Below are positions 8,471-16,705 of a stretch of 64,000 nt of DNA, in pieces; the first letter of the stretch is position 1, and each line of letters starts with the position of its first letter. The notes beneath the pieces were generated by a model. That model saw only the letters and a program-made list of their open reading frames with translations, had not been told where the DNA came from and did no database searches. Source of the stretch: Halonatronomonas betaini (GTDB lineage: Bacteria > Bacillota > Halanaerobiia > Halanaerobiales > Halarsenatibacteraceae); the NCBI RefSeq assembly GCF_015666175.1, contig NZ_JADPIE010000001.1:1-64000 (forward strand), read 5' to 3'. Both the position numbers and the translations under genes were made by a program.

Positions 8471-9250
8471 ATGATAGAAATAAAAGCAGATCTGCATACC
8501 CATACAGTTCATAGCGGCCATGCCTATTCGACCCTTGATGAAATAGCTAGAGAAGCTTCAAAAAAAGGTCTGGAATTAATTGCAATCACAGACCATGGAC
8601 CGGCAATGCCAGATGGTCCCCATGAATATTACTTTGGCAACCTATGTATTTTACCTGAAGAATTATATGGCGTTAAGATATTAAAGGGAGTTGAAGCTAA
8701 TATCTTAAAAGGAGGTAAACTGGATCTTTCATCGGAGTATCTAAATAAATTAGATTTTGTAGCAGCCGGTATCCATGATAAAACAGGCCATAATCTAAAA
8801 GATAAAGTTGAATATACTGAGGCAGTGATTAAAGCAGTGGAAAGAGGTTATATCGATATGCTCAGTCATCCAGTCAATAGTAATTTCCCGCTGGATCTTG
8901 GGGAAATAGTTGAGGCCTGTAAAAATAATGAAGTTATCTTAGAAATTAATGCAAGCAGTTATAACCCGGCCAAGAACTTTAGCAGGGCTGATAGAATGGC
9001 TACTGTAAAATTAATTAACCTGGCCAGAAAGAATAATGTTCCCCTGGCATTCAACAGTGATGCCCACTTCTGTAAACAGGTCGGTAATATCTCATATCTT
9101 AAAGGAATATTTAGAGAAACCTATTTGCAACCAGAGGATGTAATAAATACTTCAGCAGATAAAGTAATATCATACATTTATAATCGCACAGTAAATCAAA
9201 TTTCAATGCCTTCATTTAATGATAGCAATCAAGTTTTAATCAAGGCTTAG
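8471..9250 (+). CDS. PHP-family phosphatase (YcdX-like)
   Basis: A 259-residue metal-dependent phosphoesterase of the PHP superfamily. Metal ligands are visible as DLHTH (H9, H11), H14, ITDHGP, KGVEAN, AGIHD, LSHPVN and the late FNSDAH. Length and motif order match the YcdX branch (trinuclear zinc phosphatases) better than the polymerase-linked PHP domains. It sits behind a Pho box and before a PhoU-like gene, so a role in releasing phosphate from organic phosphate is likely; the substrate is unknown. Start ATG with AAAGGAGG. Confidence 0.85.
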   Translation: MIEIKADLHTHTVHSGHAYSTLDEIAREASKKGLELIAITDHGPAMPDGPHEYYFGNLCILPEELYGVKILKGVEANILKGGKLDLSSEYLNKLDFVAAGIHDKTGHNLKDKVEYTEAVIKAVERGYIDMLSHPVNSNFPLDLGEIVEACKNNEVILEINASSYNPAKNFSRADRMATVKLINLARKNNVPLAFNSDAHFCKQVGNISYLKGIFRETYLQPEDVINTSADKVISYIYNRTVNQISMPSFNDSNQVLIKA

Positions 9251-9309
9251 CATAATAGGAAGTTAGTTTTCTTAATTATTTTGGGATATATGTGATTGGG
9301 GGTTTAAAA

Positions 9310-9960
9310 ATGATAAAACTATTCAAAGAATCTGATAAACTGGAAGTAAATTTAGTTGATTTAACAGAATTAGTAGGCAAATGTATGGCCAATTCCTTAG
9401 AGGCCCTTTTTCTATATTTAGAAGAGGGAGAAAGCCATGAAGTTAAGGTGCTTATCGATACTGTGCATGAATATGAAAGTAAGGCTGATAAACTAAGGCG
9501 GGAAATAATCACCAGTATTTTAGATGGCAGGTTAATGCCTAATACAAGAAGTGATATTTTAAATTTAGTAGAGTCGATTGATGATATAGCTGATTTCTCA
9601 GAAGATATTATTGATGAAATTATATTTTTAAGATTAAAGTTTACCTATCTTGATTTAGACAGAGCCAGGCAAATGCAGGAACTACTCCTGGAACAATTTG
9701 AAAAACTAATTGATGGCCTAAAACTTTTATTTATAGAGATGAATCAGGCTCTAGTTTATGCCCGACAACTTGAAGAAATTGAATCAAAACTTGATGATAT
9801 AGAAGAAGAAATGATTAGAGAAATTGGTCAAAACCAAGAATTAGATGCAGCAGAAAAACTTTCACATCGCAATCTGATTAAAAATATTTCTGACCTGGCT
9901 GATATTATCGAGAAAGTTGGAGATGTTATGGAAGTTATAGTATCTGTTAGACATGGGTAA
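9310..9960 (+). CDS. DUF47 family, PhoU-like regulator
   Basis: A 216-residue all-helical protein of the DUF47/TIGR00153 family, which is related to PhoU. Acidic patches typical of metal-bound PhoU folds are seen (ESIDDIADFSEDIIDEI and NLIKNISDLADIIEKVGD). Members usually accompany low-affinity Pit phosphate transporters. Here it follows the PHP phosphatase after 59 bases and appears to share its Pho-box promoter. ATG 9310 is chosen because GGGGGT lies six bases before it; an in-frame GTG at 9292 lacks a site. The gene ends 13 bases from the end of the convergent permease gene. Confidence 0.82.
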   Translation: MIKLFKESDKLEVNLVDLTELVGKCMANSLEALFLYLEEGESHEVKVLIDTVHEYESKADKLRREIITSILDGRLMPNTRSDILNLVESIDDIADFSEDIIDEIIFLRLKFTYLDLDRARQMQELLLEQFEKLIDGLKLLFIEMNQALVYARQLEEIESKLDDIEEEMIREIGQNQELDAAEKLSHRNLIKNISDLADIIEKVGDVMEVIVSVRHG

Positions 9961-9973
9961 AAAAGTTGTAACA

Positions 9974-11767
9974 TTATAACCCCCAAAATAGATTTATCAA
10001 TAGAGGAACAACAAACAGAAGGATTAACTGTAAAGGCAATCCTGTCCAGAAAAAGTCTTGAAATTTATAATTTCCAGGACCGTATACCATCATATTTGTC
10101 TGATAACTCATAGGAGTTAAAAAGGCTGAACTGGCTGCAAAAGTAACTGCCAGGGCAAATGCCAGGGGATTTAATCCTAGCTGGCCGGCAGCATCTAGAG
10201 CTATAGGTAACATCAAGATGACACTGGCATTATTACCAATTAAATTTGCAAAAATAACAGTCAGAAAATAAAATACCATCAAAAACATTAGTGGTGAGAG
10301 CATGCCTTCCAACCGCAGTACCTGTCTGGCCATGAATTCAGCAGTACCAGTATTATCCATAGCGATTCCTAGAGGAATTAAACCAGCCAAAAGAAAAATT
10401 ACATTCCAGTTAATTGCTTCTGATAATTCAACTGGTTTTAAAGTATTCGTTACTACCATCGCAATCACTCCACCTAAAGAAGAAATTACAATCGGTACAA
10501 TATTTAAAGCAGCTAACAAAACAACTCCGGCCAGAATAGCCAGAGATGTTATTACTTTGGAAGGGCGATATTCCTTACTGATAAGTTCACTGGAAACAAT
10601 AAAATTTCTATCTTTTTTCAACCGCTCAATGGTCTTTTCTCCTGCAGTCAGCAGCAACACATTACCAGCCTTTAAAGTGATATCTCCCATTCTTTTATGT
10701 GTTAATTCTTCGCCCTGACGAATAGCTAATATATCACATTCATAGTTTTCCAAAAAATTAACTTCCTCCAGAGTTTGGCCTTCCAGAAAAGAACCATATG
10801 GCAATACAATTTCCACTAGACTCTGGCTTTCTTTTTTGACATTTAAACTTTCTCGGGTAGGTGTTTCCGAACTTATTTTCATGCGATGTGTCCTGATCAA
10901 TTTGACAAGATTTTTAGGATCGGTCCTTACAATGAGATGGTCGCCTTCTTGAATAGTTTTATTAGTAAGAGGTTTTAAAAATTTTTCTCCAGATCGATTT
11001 AATTGAATTATATTCAAATCAAAATCCATTCTCTGCTCAGTTTCTTCCAGAGTCTTTCCAATCAGTGGAGAATCTTTTCTGATTATAGTTTCAGTCAGAT
11101 ATTCTCCCATTTTAAACTGTTCTGTCACCTCAACTTCAGGTTTTATTCTATCTGGAAGTATTTTTCTACCTAAAAACAACATATAAATAGCCCCGATGAA
11201 TAACACTAATAATCCCAGGTGAGTAAATTCAAACATGGAAAAACCTTCTCCTGTCCTTCTAGCTAAGATATCACTGGCCAAAATATTAGTAGATGTTCCA
11301 ATTAAGGTTGTTAAACCTCCCATCATTGCAGCATAGGAAAGAGGTATTAAAAACTTAGAAGGCGAACTATTCTTACGTCTGGCAATTCCGATTACCAGTG
11401 GGATAAATAATGCCACAACAGGAGTATTATTAATGACCCCTGCAATTAAACCTGCAAATAAAATAATAAAAAAAAGCAGTTTAAAATCACTATCTCCAGT
11501 CCATTTAGATATTTTATCTCCTAGAGCCTGGATAATACCGCTCTTTTCTACACCTGCACTAATGATAAACATAGACCCAATGGTGACTGTTGCCGAGCTA
11601 GAAAACCCTGATATGGCCTCTGTAGGGCTAACTTCTGTCCAGAAATTAGTCAGCACTAAAATTACAGGAATAGATAGGGCAATTATATCTATCCGAATAG
11701 GTTCTATGATAAACATTACAATTAAAAAAATTAAGAAAAATATAATAAAAATTATTCCTGGATCCAT
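9974..11767 (-). CDS. SLC13-family anion permease with two RCK_C domains
   Basis: A 597-residue membrane protein of the SLC13/DASS type. Two blocks of helices (about 1-180 and 400-597, including IGTSTNILAS and GNNASVILMLPIA) flank two soluble TrkA-C (RCK_C) domains (about 215-295 and 310-390), the layout of the putative sodium/sulfate or dicarboxylate carriers of the YbhI/SdcS-with-RCK group. Start ATG has AGGAGG upstream on the minus strand. It is convergent with the Pho genes and has its own control. Substrate could be sulfate, a dicarboxylate, phosphate or arsenite; sequence alone does not tell. Confidence 0.85.
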   Translation of the reverse strand: MDPGIIFIIFFLIFLIVMFIIEPIRIDIIALSIPVILVLTNFWTEVSPTEAISGFSSSATVTIGSMFIISAGVEKSGIIQALGDKISKWTGDSDFKLLFFIILFAGLIAGVINNTPVVALFIPLVIGIARRKNSSPSKFLIPLSYAAMMGGLTTLIGTSTNILASDILARRTGEGFSMFEFTHLGLLVLFIGAIYMLFLGRKILPDRIKPEVEVTEQFKMGEYLTETIIRKDSPLIGKTLEETEQRMDFDLNIIQLNRSGEKFLKPLTNKTIQEGDHLIVRTDPKNLVKLIRTHRMKISSETPTRESLNVKKESQSLVEIVLPYGSFLEGQTLEEVNFLENYECDILAIRQGEELTHKRMGDITLKAGNVLLLTAGEKTIERLKKDRNFIVSSELISKEYRPSKVITSLAILAGVVLLAALNIVPIVISSLGGVIAMVVTNTLKPVELSEAINWNVIFLLAGLIPLGIAMDNTGTAEFMARQVLRLEGMLSPLMFLMVFYFLTVIFANLIGNNASVILMLPIALDAAGQLGLNPLAFALAVTFAASSAFLTPMSYQTNMMVYGPGNYKFQDFFWTGLPLQLILLFVVPLLINLFWGL

Positions 11768-11914
11768 GTATTTATCCTCCTGTTATAAAAAGGATTGCGT
11801 TACTCTCAATAGATACCTCAATAGTTGAAATTTGAGTTAATTATAAATTAATTTTAATTTTTAATCAAGCTATAAATAATAAATTTATAACTCCATTCAA
11901 TATACCAAATTAAA

Positions 11915-12059
11915 ATGAGGCAAGATAGTAAAGAGGATTATTACCAGTGGCATGTTCAACATTGCTTAAAGATGTGGCAGGAGTAGTTATATAATAAAGA
12001 TCAATTATATTTAAGGTGTGCTAACTATGTTAAATATATTCAACTTAATTTCCAGATGA
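11915..12059 (+). pseudogene. decayed copy of the 41-residue peptide pair
   Basis: At 11915-11986 a frame reads KEDYYQWHVQHCLKMWQE, clearly the C-terminal half of peptide A but cut at both ends and without an SD site. At 12027-12059, behind TAAGGTGTG, a frame begins MLNIFNLISR and stops, matching the first residues of peptide B. The order and spacing mirror the intact locus at 370-652. This shows the pair duplicates and decays as a unit. Confidence 0.72.
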
Positions 12060-12193
12060 ATTAACTAAAAATAATACCTTAGCTATATTGACAAATTCCA
12101 AAATCAGGGATATTATTAGAGTGTATAGCAATAATTCTATTGTGTATTACAAATGCTTGTCCAACTGAGATTGAGGAAAAGGAGATGAGTAAG

Positions 12194-12448
12194 ATGGTAC
12201 AAAAAGTTATAGTCTGGGGTCTTATTTTTGGTTTGGTCGGATTGGTCTTTGGATATTTAGTTTTCGGTCGAGTAGCTGGAGATTATATAGGAATTAGTAA
12301 TTTAATAACTGTACCTGAAAACTTGCTTGAAGAAATTGGTGAAAGCCTAACAGGTATCCGTCAGATTCGCCAACAAATTATTATATCAGGGTTTGCAGGC
12401 TTAATCATTGGCGCTGTTGGTTCGGCGTTGTTGATGCGGAAATCGTAA
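12194..12448 (+). CDS. small two-helix membrane protein
   Basis: An 84-residue protein with two hydrophobic helices (about 3-28, IVWGLIFGLVGLVFGYLVFG; and about 55-80, ISGFAGLIIGAVGSALLM) joined by a 30-residue loop. Both helices are glycine-rich. No family recognised. AAAAGGAG is correctly spaced (nine bases) for ATG 12194, while the earlier ATG 12185 directly abuts it. Confidence 0.6.
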   Translation: MVQKVIVWGLIFGLVGLVFGYLVFGRVAGDYIGISNLITVPENLLEEIGESLTGIRQIRQQIIISGFAGLIIGAVGSALLMRKS

Positions 12449-12482
12449 TTATTCATTAATTCACAACTCAATCAATTTGCTC

Positions 12483-12557
12483 ACAAGCAGCCTCAATAAA
12501 ATCTATAAGACTCCTTAATAAACCTGGAGAAAAGTTTTTATAAGGGAAGCTGCTTGT
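12483..12557. repeat. inverted repeat after the small membrane protein
   Basis: ACAAGCAGC (12483-12491) and GCTGCTTGT (12549-12557) form a perfect nine-base inverted repeat with a 57-base interval. It may be an RNA stem downstream of the gene or the ends of a small decayed element. Confidence 0.35.
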
Positions 12558-12710
12558 TACTTAAAAATAAATTCTAGAAAGCTAACATTATAAACCTGCC
12601 AGATAAATTTTCATTCAATGCTCCCACCACCCCTATTAAATCCCAATCAAACCTGATAGAATTAATTACAGATAAAACCAATCCTGATCCTGAAATATAA
12701 CTATCCCATC

Positions 12711-12743
12711 ATCAACCCTACACCAACCCTACATCAACCCTAC
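12711..12743. repeat. 11-base C-rich tandem repeats
   Basis: Three consecutive units of [TC]CAACCCTAC[AT] with an 11-base period, followed to 12820 by looser CAACCC/ACCCAG units. The strand bias (almost no G on this strand) and periodicity resemble iterons. A wHTH gene related to replication-type proteins starts 260 bases later, so this might be a remnant of a plasmid-type replication origin; that is an inference. Confidence 0.5.
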
Positions 12744-12820
12744 TCCAGTATTATATCACCCCGGTATCACCTCGGTAGCCACCCAGTATTAACCCAGTAC
12801 CAACCCACTATCAACCCACA

Positions 12821-12850
12821 CCAGGTCCAGACACCTGGCTATTTTTTTAT
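12821..12850 (+). terminator. terminator-like hairpin
   Basis: CCAGGT and ACCTGG form a six-base stem with a six-base loop, followed after a few bases by a run of seven T. No gene lies directly upstream, so it may end an RNA made from the C-rich repeat region. Confidence 0.5.
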
Positions 12851-13001
12851 CATCAGAATTCATTAAGCCACCCACCTCAACTTAAACCAGCAATAAATAT
12901 TTCATTCAATGCTCCCACCTATTATTCCAAATAATAGCCAGGTCTGTTACTATTATAATAACTGGTCCAGTTTATAATTAATCCATCAAAAATATCATGG
13001 G

Positions 13002-13373
13002 GTGATAAAAATTAATATCGAGCAAGAAACAACTAATCCAGAGGCAAAAATATCAGAAGCAATTGAATATAGCTCTCCTATGAAGAACTTTACAAAATTA
13101 GATAATAATATTCTAAAAGACCCGAACCTTACAGCCCAGGCAAAAATTCTTTATGCAGTACTGGTTAGCTATTGCTGGGATAGTGGCTACTGCTACCCGG
13201 GCCAGATGCAGCTTGCCAGTGAATTAGGAGTATCTGATAGAAGTATCAGAACCTGGCTAAAAAGCCTCGAGAAATATGGCCTAATCAAGAAAGCACATCG
13301 CTATGGCCTGTCCAATCTCTATTATCTAAAAGACCCTGCAAAGATATATCCAGATGCAGATTATGGACAATAA
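13002..13373 (+). CDS. winged-helix protein (HTH_36, replication-type)
   Basis: A 123-residue protein whose core (about 30-115) is a HTH_36 winged helix: FTKLDNNILKDPNLTAQAKILYAVL, then YPGQMQLASELGVSDRSIRTWLKSLEKYGLI. This domain is found in plasmid and phage replication or partition proteins. The first 28 residues look disordered. The start is unclear: GTG 13002 has no good site, whereas GGGGTG (12999-13004) is well spaced for an ATT codon at 13011. It stands alone. Confidence 0.72.
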   Translation: MIKINIEQETTNPEAKISEAIEYSSPMKNFTKLDNNILKDPNLTAQAKILYAVLVSYCWDSGYCYPGQMQLASELGVSDRSIRTWLKSLEKYGLIKKAHRYGLSNLYYLKDPAKIYPDADYGQ

Positions 13374-13504
13374 TTAAAAACTATCAACCTAATAAAAATT
13401 TGCTTATAAATAATTTTCAGTAATTCAAAATAATTGTGATATAATAAACTCATACAAAAGTCCTCTAAAACAAAAAGCCATAATCAGAAAGAGGTGTCAG
13501 CAAT

Positions 13505-13930
13505 ATGAAAGAAGCCCGGTTAGAGCAGCTTAAAGATCATCTCTATCAAAAAGACGAAATAATATTTGCATATATATATGGCTCTGTGGCCAGAAATCAG
13601 GATACCAGGTTAAGCGATATCGACCTGGCAATTTACATTGATGAAGATAAAAAGCCAGCAGCTGGCCCCTTCGGCTATAGAAGTGATCTAATCGTCGAAC
13701 TCCAGCCGCTGGCAGGCAATGATATTGACCTTATAATTCTAAATGAAGCCCCTAATTTACTGGCCTATCAAGTATTTAAAGAAGGTCAGCTCTTATTTAA
13801 CAAAGATCCTGATCTCCGGACCAGAGTCCATGCAAAAACTGTTGATAAATACCTGGATTTCCTGCCAATGCTTAAAGTTCAGGAAAAATATCTGAATGAA
13901 AGAATCGAAGAGAACAGGTTTGGGAGCTGA
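13505..13930 (+). CDS. MntA-type nucleotidyltransferase antitoxin, possibly orphan
   Basis: A 141-residue minimal nucleotidyltransferase: GSVARNQDTRLSDIDLAIY has the GSx10DxD active-site pattern, and a third acidic residue is offered by NDIDLIIL. In MntA/HepT systems this protein adds AMP units to, and so inactivates, the HEPN ribonuclease HepT encoded next door. Here no HEPN gene follows; instead a structured, gene-free stretch and a broken ABC-F gene do. Its last 22 codons recur, with four base changes, at 16143-16209, so the original operon was probably rearranged. GAAAGAGGTG precedes the ATG. Confidence 0.78.
   Translation: MKEARLEQLKDHLYQKDEIIFAYIYGSVARNQDTRLSDIDLAIYIDEDKKPAAGPFGYRSDLIVELQPLAGNDIDLIILNEAPNLLAYQVFKEGQLLFNKDPDLRTRVHAKTVDKYLDFLPMLKVQEKYLNERIEENRFGS
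13856..13922 (+). repeat. 67-base direct repeat, left copy
   Basis: The 3' end of the MntA gene from its GATTTCCTGCC to AGGTTTG. The right copy at 16143-16209 has the same length and four substitutions, too many for a fresh target duplication. The pair brackets 2.2 kb containing the ABC-F pseudogene. Confidence 0.75.
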
Positions 13931-13936
13931 TTTATT

Positions 13937-14142
13937 AGTCAAGGGCAAGTTATTACTGGCAAAGAATTGCATTAAGTAAAAATACTTCCAGCGGAAAGTA
14001 GACGTCATCTAAAAACCGGGGGGCAAATTCTCGCCGGTCCCCCTGGAAATAGTCTTCCAAGAAAGAAGATCCCTTGACTTATAATCAGTATATATATAGG
14101 TCCCTTGTGAAAAACCATTTCAAAAACTTGCCAGCCAGTAAT
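13937..14142 (+). ncRNA. candidate structured RNA or decayed element
   Basis: No gene is present here, but pairing is dense. AGTCAAGGG (13937-13945) matches CCCTTGACT (14071-14079); ATTACTGGC (13952-13960) matches GCCAGTAAT (14134-14142); inside, GGAAAGTAGAC-like and GTCTTCC strands and a GC-rich hairpin (about 14015-14045, CCGGGGGG with CCCCCTGG) can form. A second TCCCTTG at 14101 could compete for the first stem. I do not recognise a known RNA class. Confidence 0.35.
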
Positions 14143-14185
14143 TAGTTGATATTTGCCTAAAATCCGAATAAAACTAGCTTTGATT

Positions 14186-15857
14186 TTATTTATTTAAATT
14201 ATTTAGTTTGATGATAAGTTCTTCTTTCTCCTGGGGACCTGCATCCTCCAGCTTAGATAGGAGTTCAGCTCTTTTCATCTTAATGACAATTTCATCAAGG
14301 TTTTTTTGATTATTAACATTACCACCTCTATATTTCTCATATTCATCATAACTACCTTTGAATATTTCAAGGCCACCCTGATCAAGATGCCAGATCTCTG
14401 AGGCAACTTTTTTAATAAAATAACGGTTGTGGCTAACGGCCAGAAAAGCACCATTATAATTATTTAATGCCTCTTCAATAATCTGTCTTGAATTTATATC
14501 AAGGTGATTTAAGGGCTCATCTAATAAAAGTAGATTGAATTTGCCTAATAGGAGGTTAGAAAATGCAGCTCTAACCTTTTCACCAGTACTTAAATCCTTT
14601 ATCTGCTTGAAAACTTCTTTGCCTTCAAAGAGCATAGACCCTAAAAATGTTCTAATAATTTCTTCATCCTTATCAGGATTTTTAGATTTAAGTTCATCTA
14701 GCAAAGATTTATTAGGGTCCAGGTTTTCTAATTTTTGAGAGAAATACCCGATTTTCAGCTGACCACTTCTTTTAATTAAGCCAGAATTTTTATTGATTTC
14801 ACCTAGAATTATTTTTAATAATATTGATTTTCCAGTGCCATTCGCACCTAATAGAGCAATTTTACTATCTTTATAGATTCTGAAATTAATATCTGTAAAA
14901 AGATTGAGATTGGGAAAAGACTTGCTAAGACCTTTTTACTTCAACAATGATAGAATCATGAATCACCTGTCGCTCAAAATCTGGATTGATCCTGCGATGT
15001 TCATATGGCTTTTCTTTCTCATTAAGCTTTTCCAGCTGACTTTTTAAACTTTTAACCCTTTTAGCAAAGCGACCTTTACGACTATCTGCTCCCTTTGTTA
15101 CACGCCAGAAAGAATCAGTTCTTTTACCCTTCGAGTCAGTCTTTTGAGTCAGTTGCTGCTGTTTGCGTTTTCTTTTCTCCAGGCGTTTTTTCTCTGCCTG
15201 ATATTTCTCATATTCTTTATATTTCTTTTGAATTTCCAGTTCCTTAAGCTCTTTATAATCACTGTAGTTTCCTGTGTAAGTTTTAATTTCTTGTTGGTCT
15301 AACTCCCAGATTTTATCAACTACCTTATCCAGGAAATGGCGATCATGAGAAACTGTTATAACGGCTCCCTGAAATTGATCTAAAAAAGTAGTAAGCCAGT
15401 CCCGGGTCTTTAAATCAAGATGATTGGTTGGCTCATCTAAAATTAATAAATCTACTTCCTCTTTAGCAAGGAGTCTAACCAATTGAAGCTTCGTCTGCTC
15501 GCCACCACTGCAGTCAGCAATATTTCTATCTAAAAAATCAGTCTCAAATCCAAACTTCTTCATTAATTTAATAAACTTACCATAATTATTAGTCTTTTCA
15601 GTCATAAACTCTTCAACTGTTTGGCCTTGCAGATAATTGTATTCCTGTGGTAGATAGGCAGTTCTGCATTTATCTATTATCCTGCCACTATAATCATTTT
15701 CTTGGTTTAATAATATTTTTAGCAGGGTGGTCTTACCAGTACCATTACGGCCAATTAAGGCAATTCTATCACCCTGATTAATCTTGAAATTTATACCTGA
15801 AAATAATTTTCTAGCTCCAATCCATTTTTCAATTTCTATTGCTTCTAATAATAACAA
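14186..15857 (-). pseudogene. frameshifted ABC-F ATPase (antibiotic-resistance/ribosome-protection type)
   Basis: Two ABC domains of an ABC-F protein are encoded by adjoining frames: the first half (15857-14925) has GRNGTGKTT, SGGEQTKLQL and LLILDEPTNHLD; the second continues from about 14930 to 14186 with GANGTGKS, LSTGEKVRAAF and LLLLDEPLNHLD. The frames join cleanly if one A is removed from a run of five (14933-14937): VEVK then GLSKSFPN. No other lesion is visible, so the break is recent, programmed, or a sequencing error. ABC-F proteins act on ribosomes and several confer resistance to macrolides, lincosamides or pleuromutilins. The full length would be about 557 residues. AAGGAGGGA lies before the TTG start. 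Confidence 0.85.
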
Positions 15858-15892
15858 AAAAATCCCTCCTTAATGTCTAACTATACCGGTCT

Positions 15893-15996
15893 GCAAACCA
15901 GTTAAGAGTTAAACAATAGGAGAGAACTACAATCCCTCTTTATTATAAAATGTTAAATCATGGAAGTATATAGGTATAATACTCTAACCAGTTTGC
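15893..15996 (-). promoter_or_regulatory. leader stem upstream of the ABC-F gene (possible attenuator)
   Basis: On the minus strand GCAAACTGGTTAGAG (15996-15982) can pair over 15 bases with CTCTTAACTGGTTTGC (15908-15893), allowing one bulge and two G-U pairs. Leaders of ABC-F resistance genes often carry antibiotic-responsive attenuators, so this is a plausible switch; no short leader peptide could be confirmed. Confidence 0.4.
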
Positions 15997-16142
15997 TAAA
16001 AATTTTAATTTACTTGATGGTTAAAGTATATTTGAACATCTGCTTAAAATTTCACCTCTAATTACTACAATAAAATTATCCATTTAATTAATATTAACAT
16101 AAATTAATAAAAAATAAAAGCAGATCAAAGAAATCTTAGTTT

Positions 16143-16304
16143 GATTTCCTGCCAGTGCTTAAAGTTCAGGAAAAATATTTGAATGAAAGAATAGAAGAGA
16201 ATAGGTTTGCAGTAGAAAACCTATTAGCAATTAATTATATATTAACCAGCAGATTTAAAATTACAATCAATATGATCTCACATAAAATTAGGGAGGTAAT
16301 CAAA
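16143..16304 (+). pseudogene. 3' fragment of a second MntA nucleotidyltransferase gene
   Basis: The frame begins DFLPVLKVQEKYLNERIEENRF, nearly identical to the end of the 13505-13930 protein, and runs on for about 20 more residues (AVENLLAINYILTSRF). The catalytic part is missing. At the DNA level the first 67 bases are a 94 percent match to 13856-13922. The reading frame then passes, without a stop, into the AIM24 fragment. Confidence 0.68.
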
Positions 16305-16535
16305 ATTAAATATGAAATCTTTGGAGAGACAATGCCAGTTGTGACCTTTACTCTGTCAAGGGGAGAAAAACTCAAATCAACTGCCGGTTCAATGAAATGG
16401 ATGGACGATTCAGTAGATATGGATACATCAATGGATGGAGGAATTGGCGGGTTTTTAAAGAGAAAGCTAATGCAGGAGAGCGGAATGCTAAATGTTTTTA
16501 CTGCCAGATCAAGACACCTAAATAAACCAAATTAA
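16305..16535 (+). pseudogene. truncated AIM24/TIGR00266 family gene
   Basis: About 70 residues (KYEIFGETMPVVTFTLSRGEK through GGFLKRKLMQESGMLNVFTA, given in parts) match the N-terminal region of the AIM24/TIGR00266 family, normally over 200 residues. The frame then stops after an unrelated tail. GGGAGGT at 16290-16296 is spaced for an ATT codon at 16305; no ATG is available. The gene is clearly cut short and is probably inactive. Confidence 0.62.
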
Positions 16536-16604
16536 CAAAAATTAATTAAATAAAAACAACTAACATCAATAACAAATAGCAATAATATAGCACTTAAGAT
16601 TTAT

Positions 16605-16633
16605 TTGTGCTAAATAACTATTTTTGGTATAAT
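16605..16633 (+). promoter_or_regulatory. promoter of the peptide ABC transporter operon
   Basis: TTGTGC (16605-16610), 17 bases, TATAAT (16628-16633), about 70 bases before the binding-protein gene. The -35 is weak, the -10 perfect. Confidence 0.6.
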
Positions 16634-16705
16634 AATAGTCGCAATAGTTTAAGCTATTATTAGCTTAAAATTTCAAGATACCATGCTCAAAAATTCTAAG
16701 GAGGG

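Larger units (their letters stand above)
12605..12921. repeat. two copies of a 25-base direct repeat
   Basis: The string TTTCATTCAATGCTCCCACC, preceded by ATAAAT-like sequence, occurs at about 12609-12628 and again at 12899-12919, bracketing about 270 bases with no gene. The bracketed interval contains the C-rich tandem repeats and a terminator-like hairpin. It could mark a small excised or decayed mobile element. Confidence 0.6.

Noticed and set aside
10302-10718. 138-codon open frame on the plus strand
   Set aside because: It lies entirely inside the SLC13 permease gene on the other strand, has no SD site and reads as low-complexity I/T/P/S sequence.
11433-11828. 131-codon open frame on the plus strand
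   Set aside because: Mirror of the start of the SLC13 permease gene; no SD and no domain.
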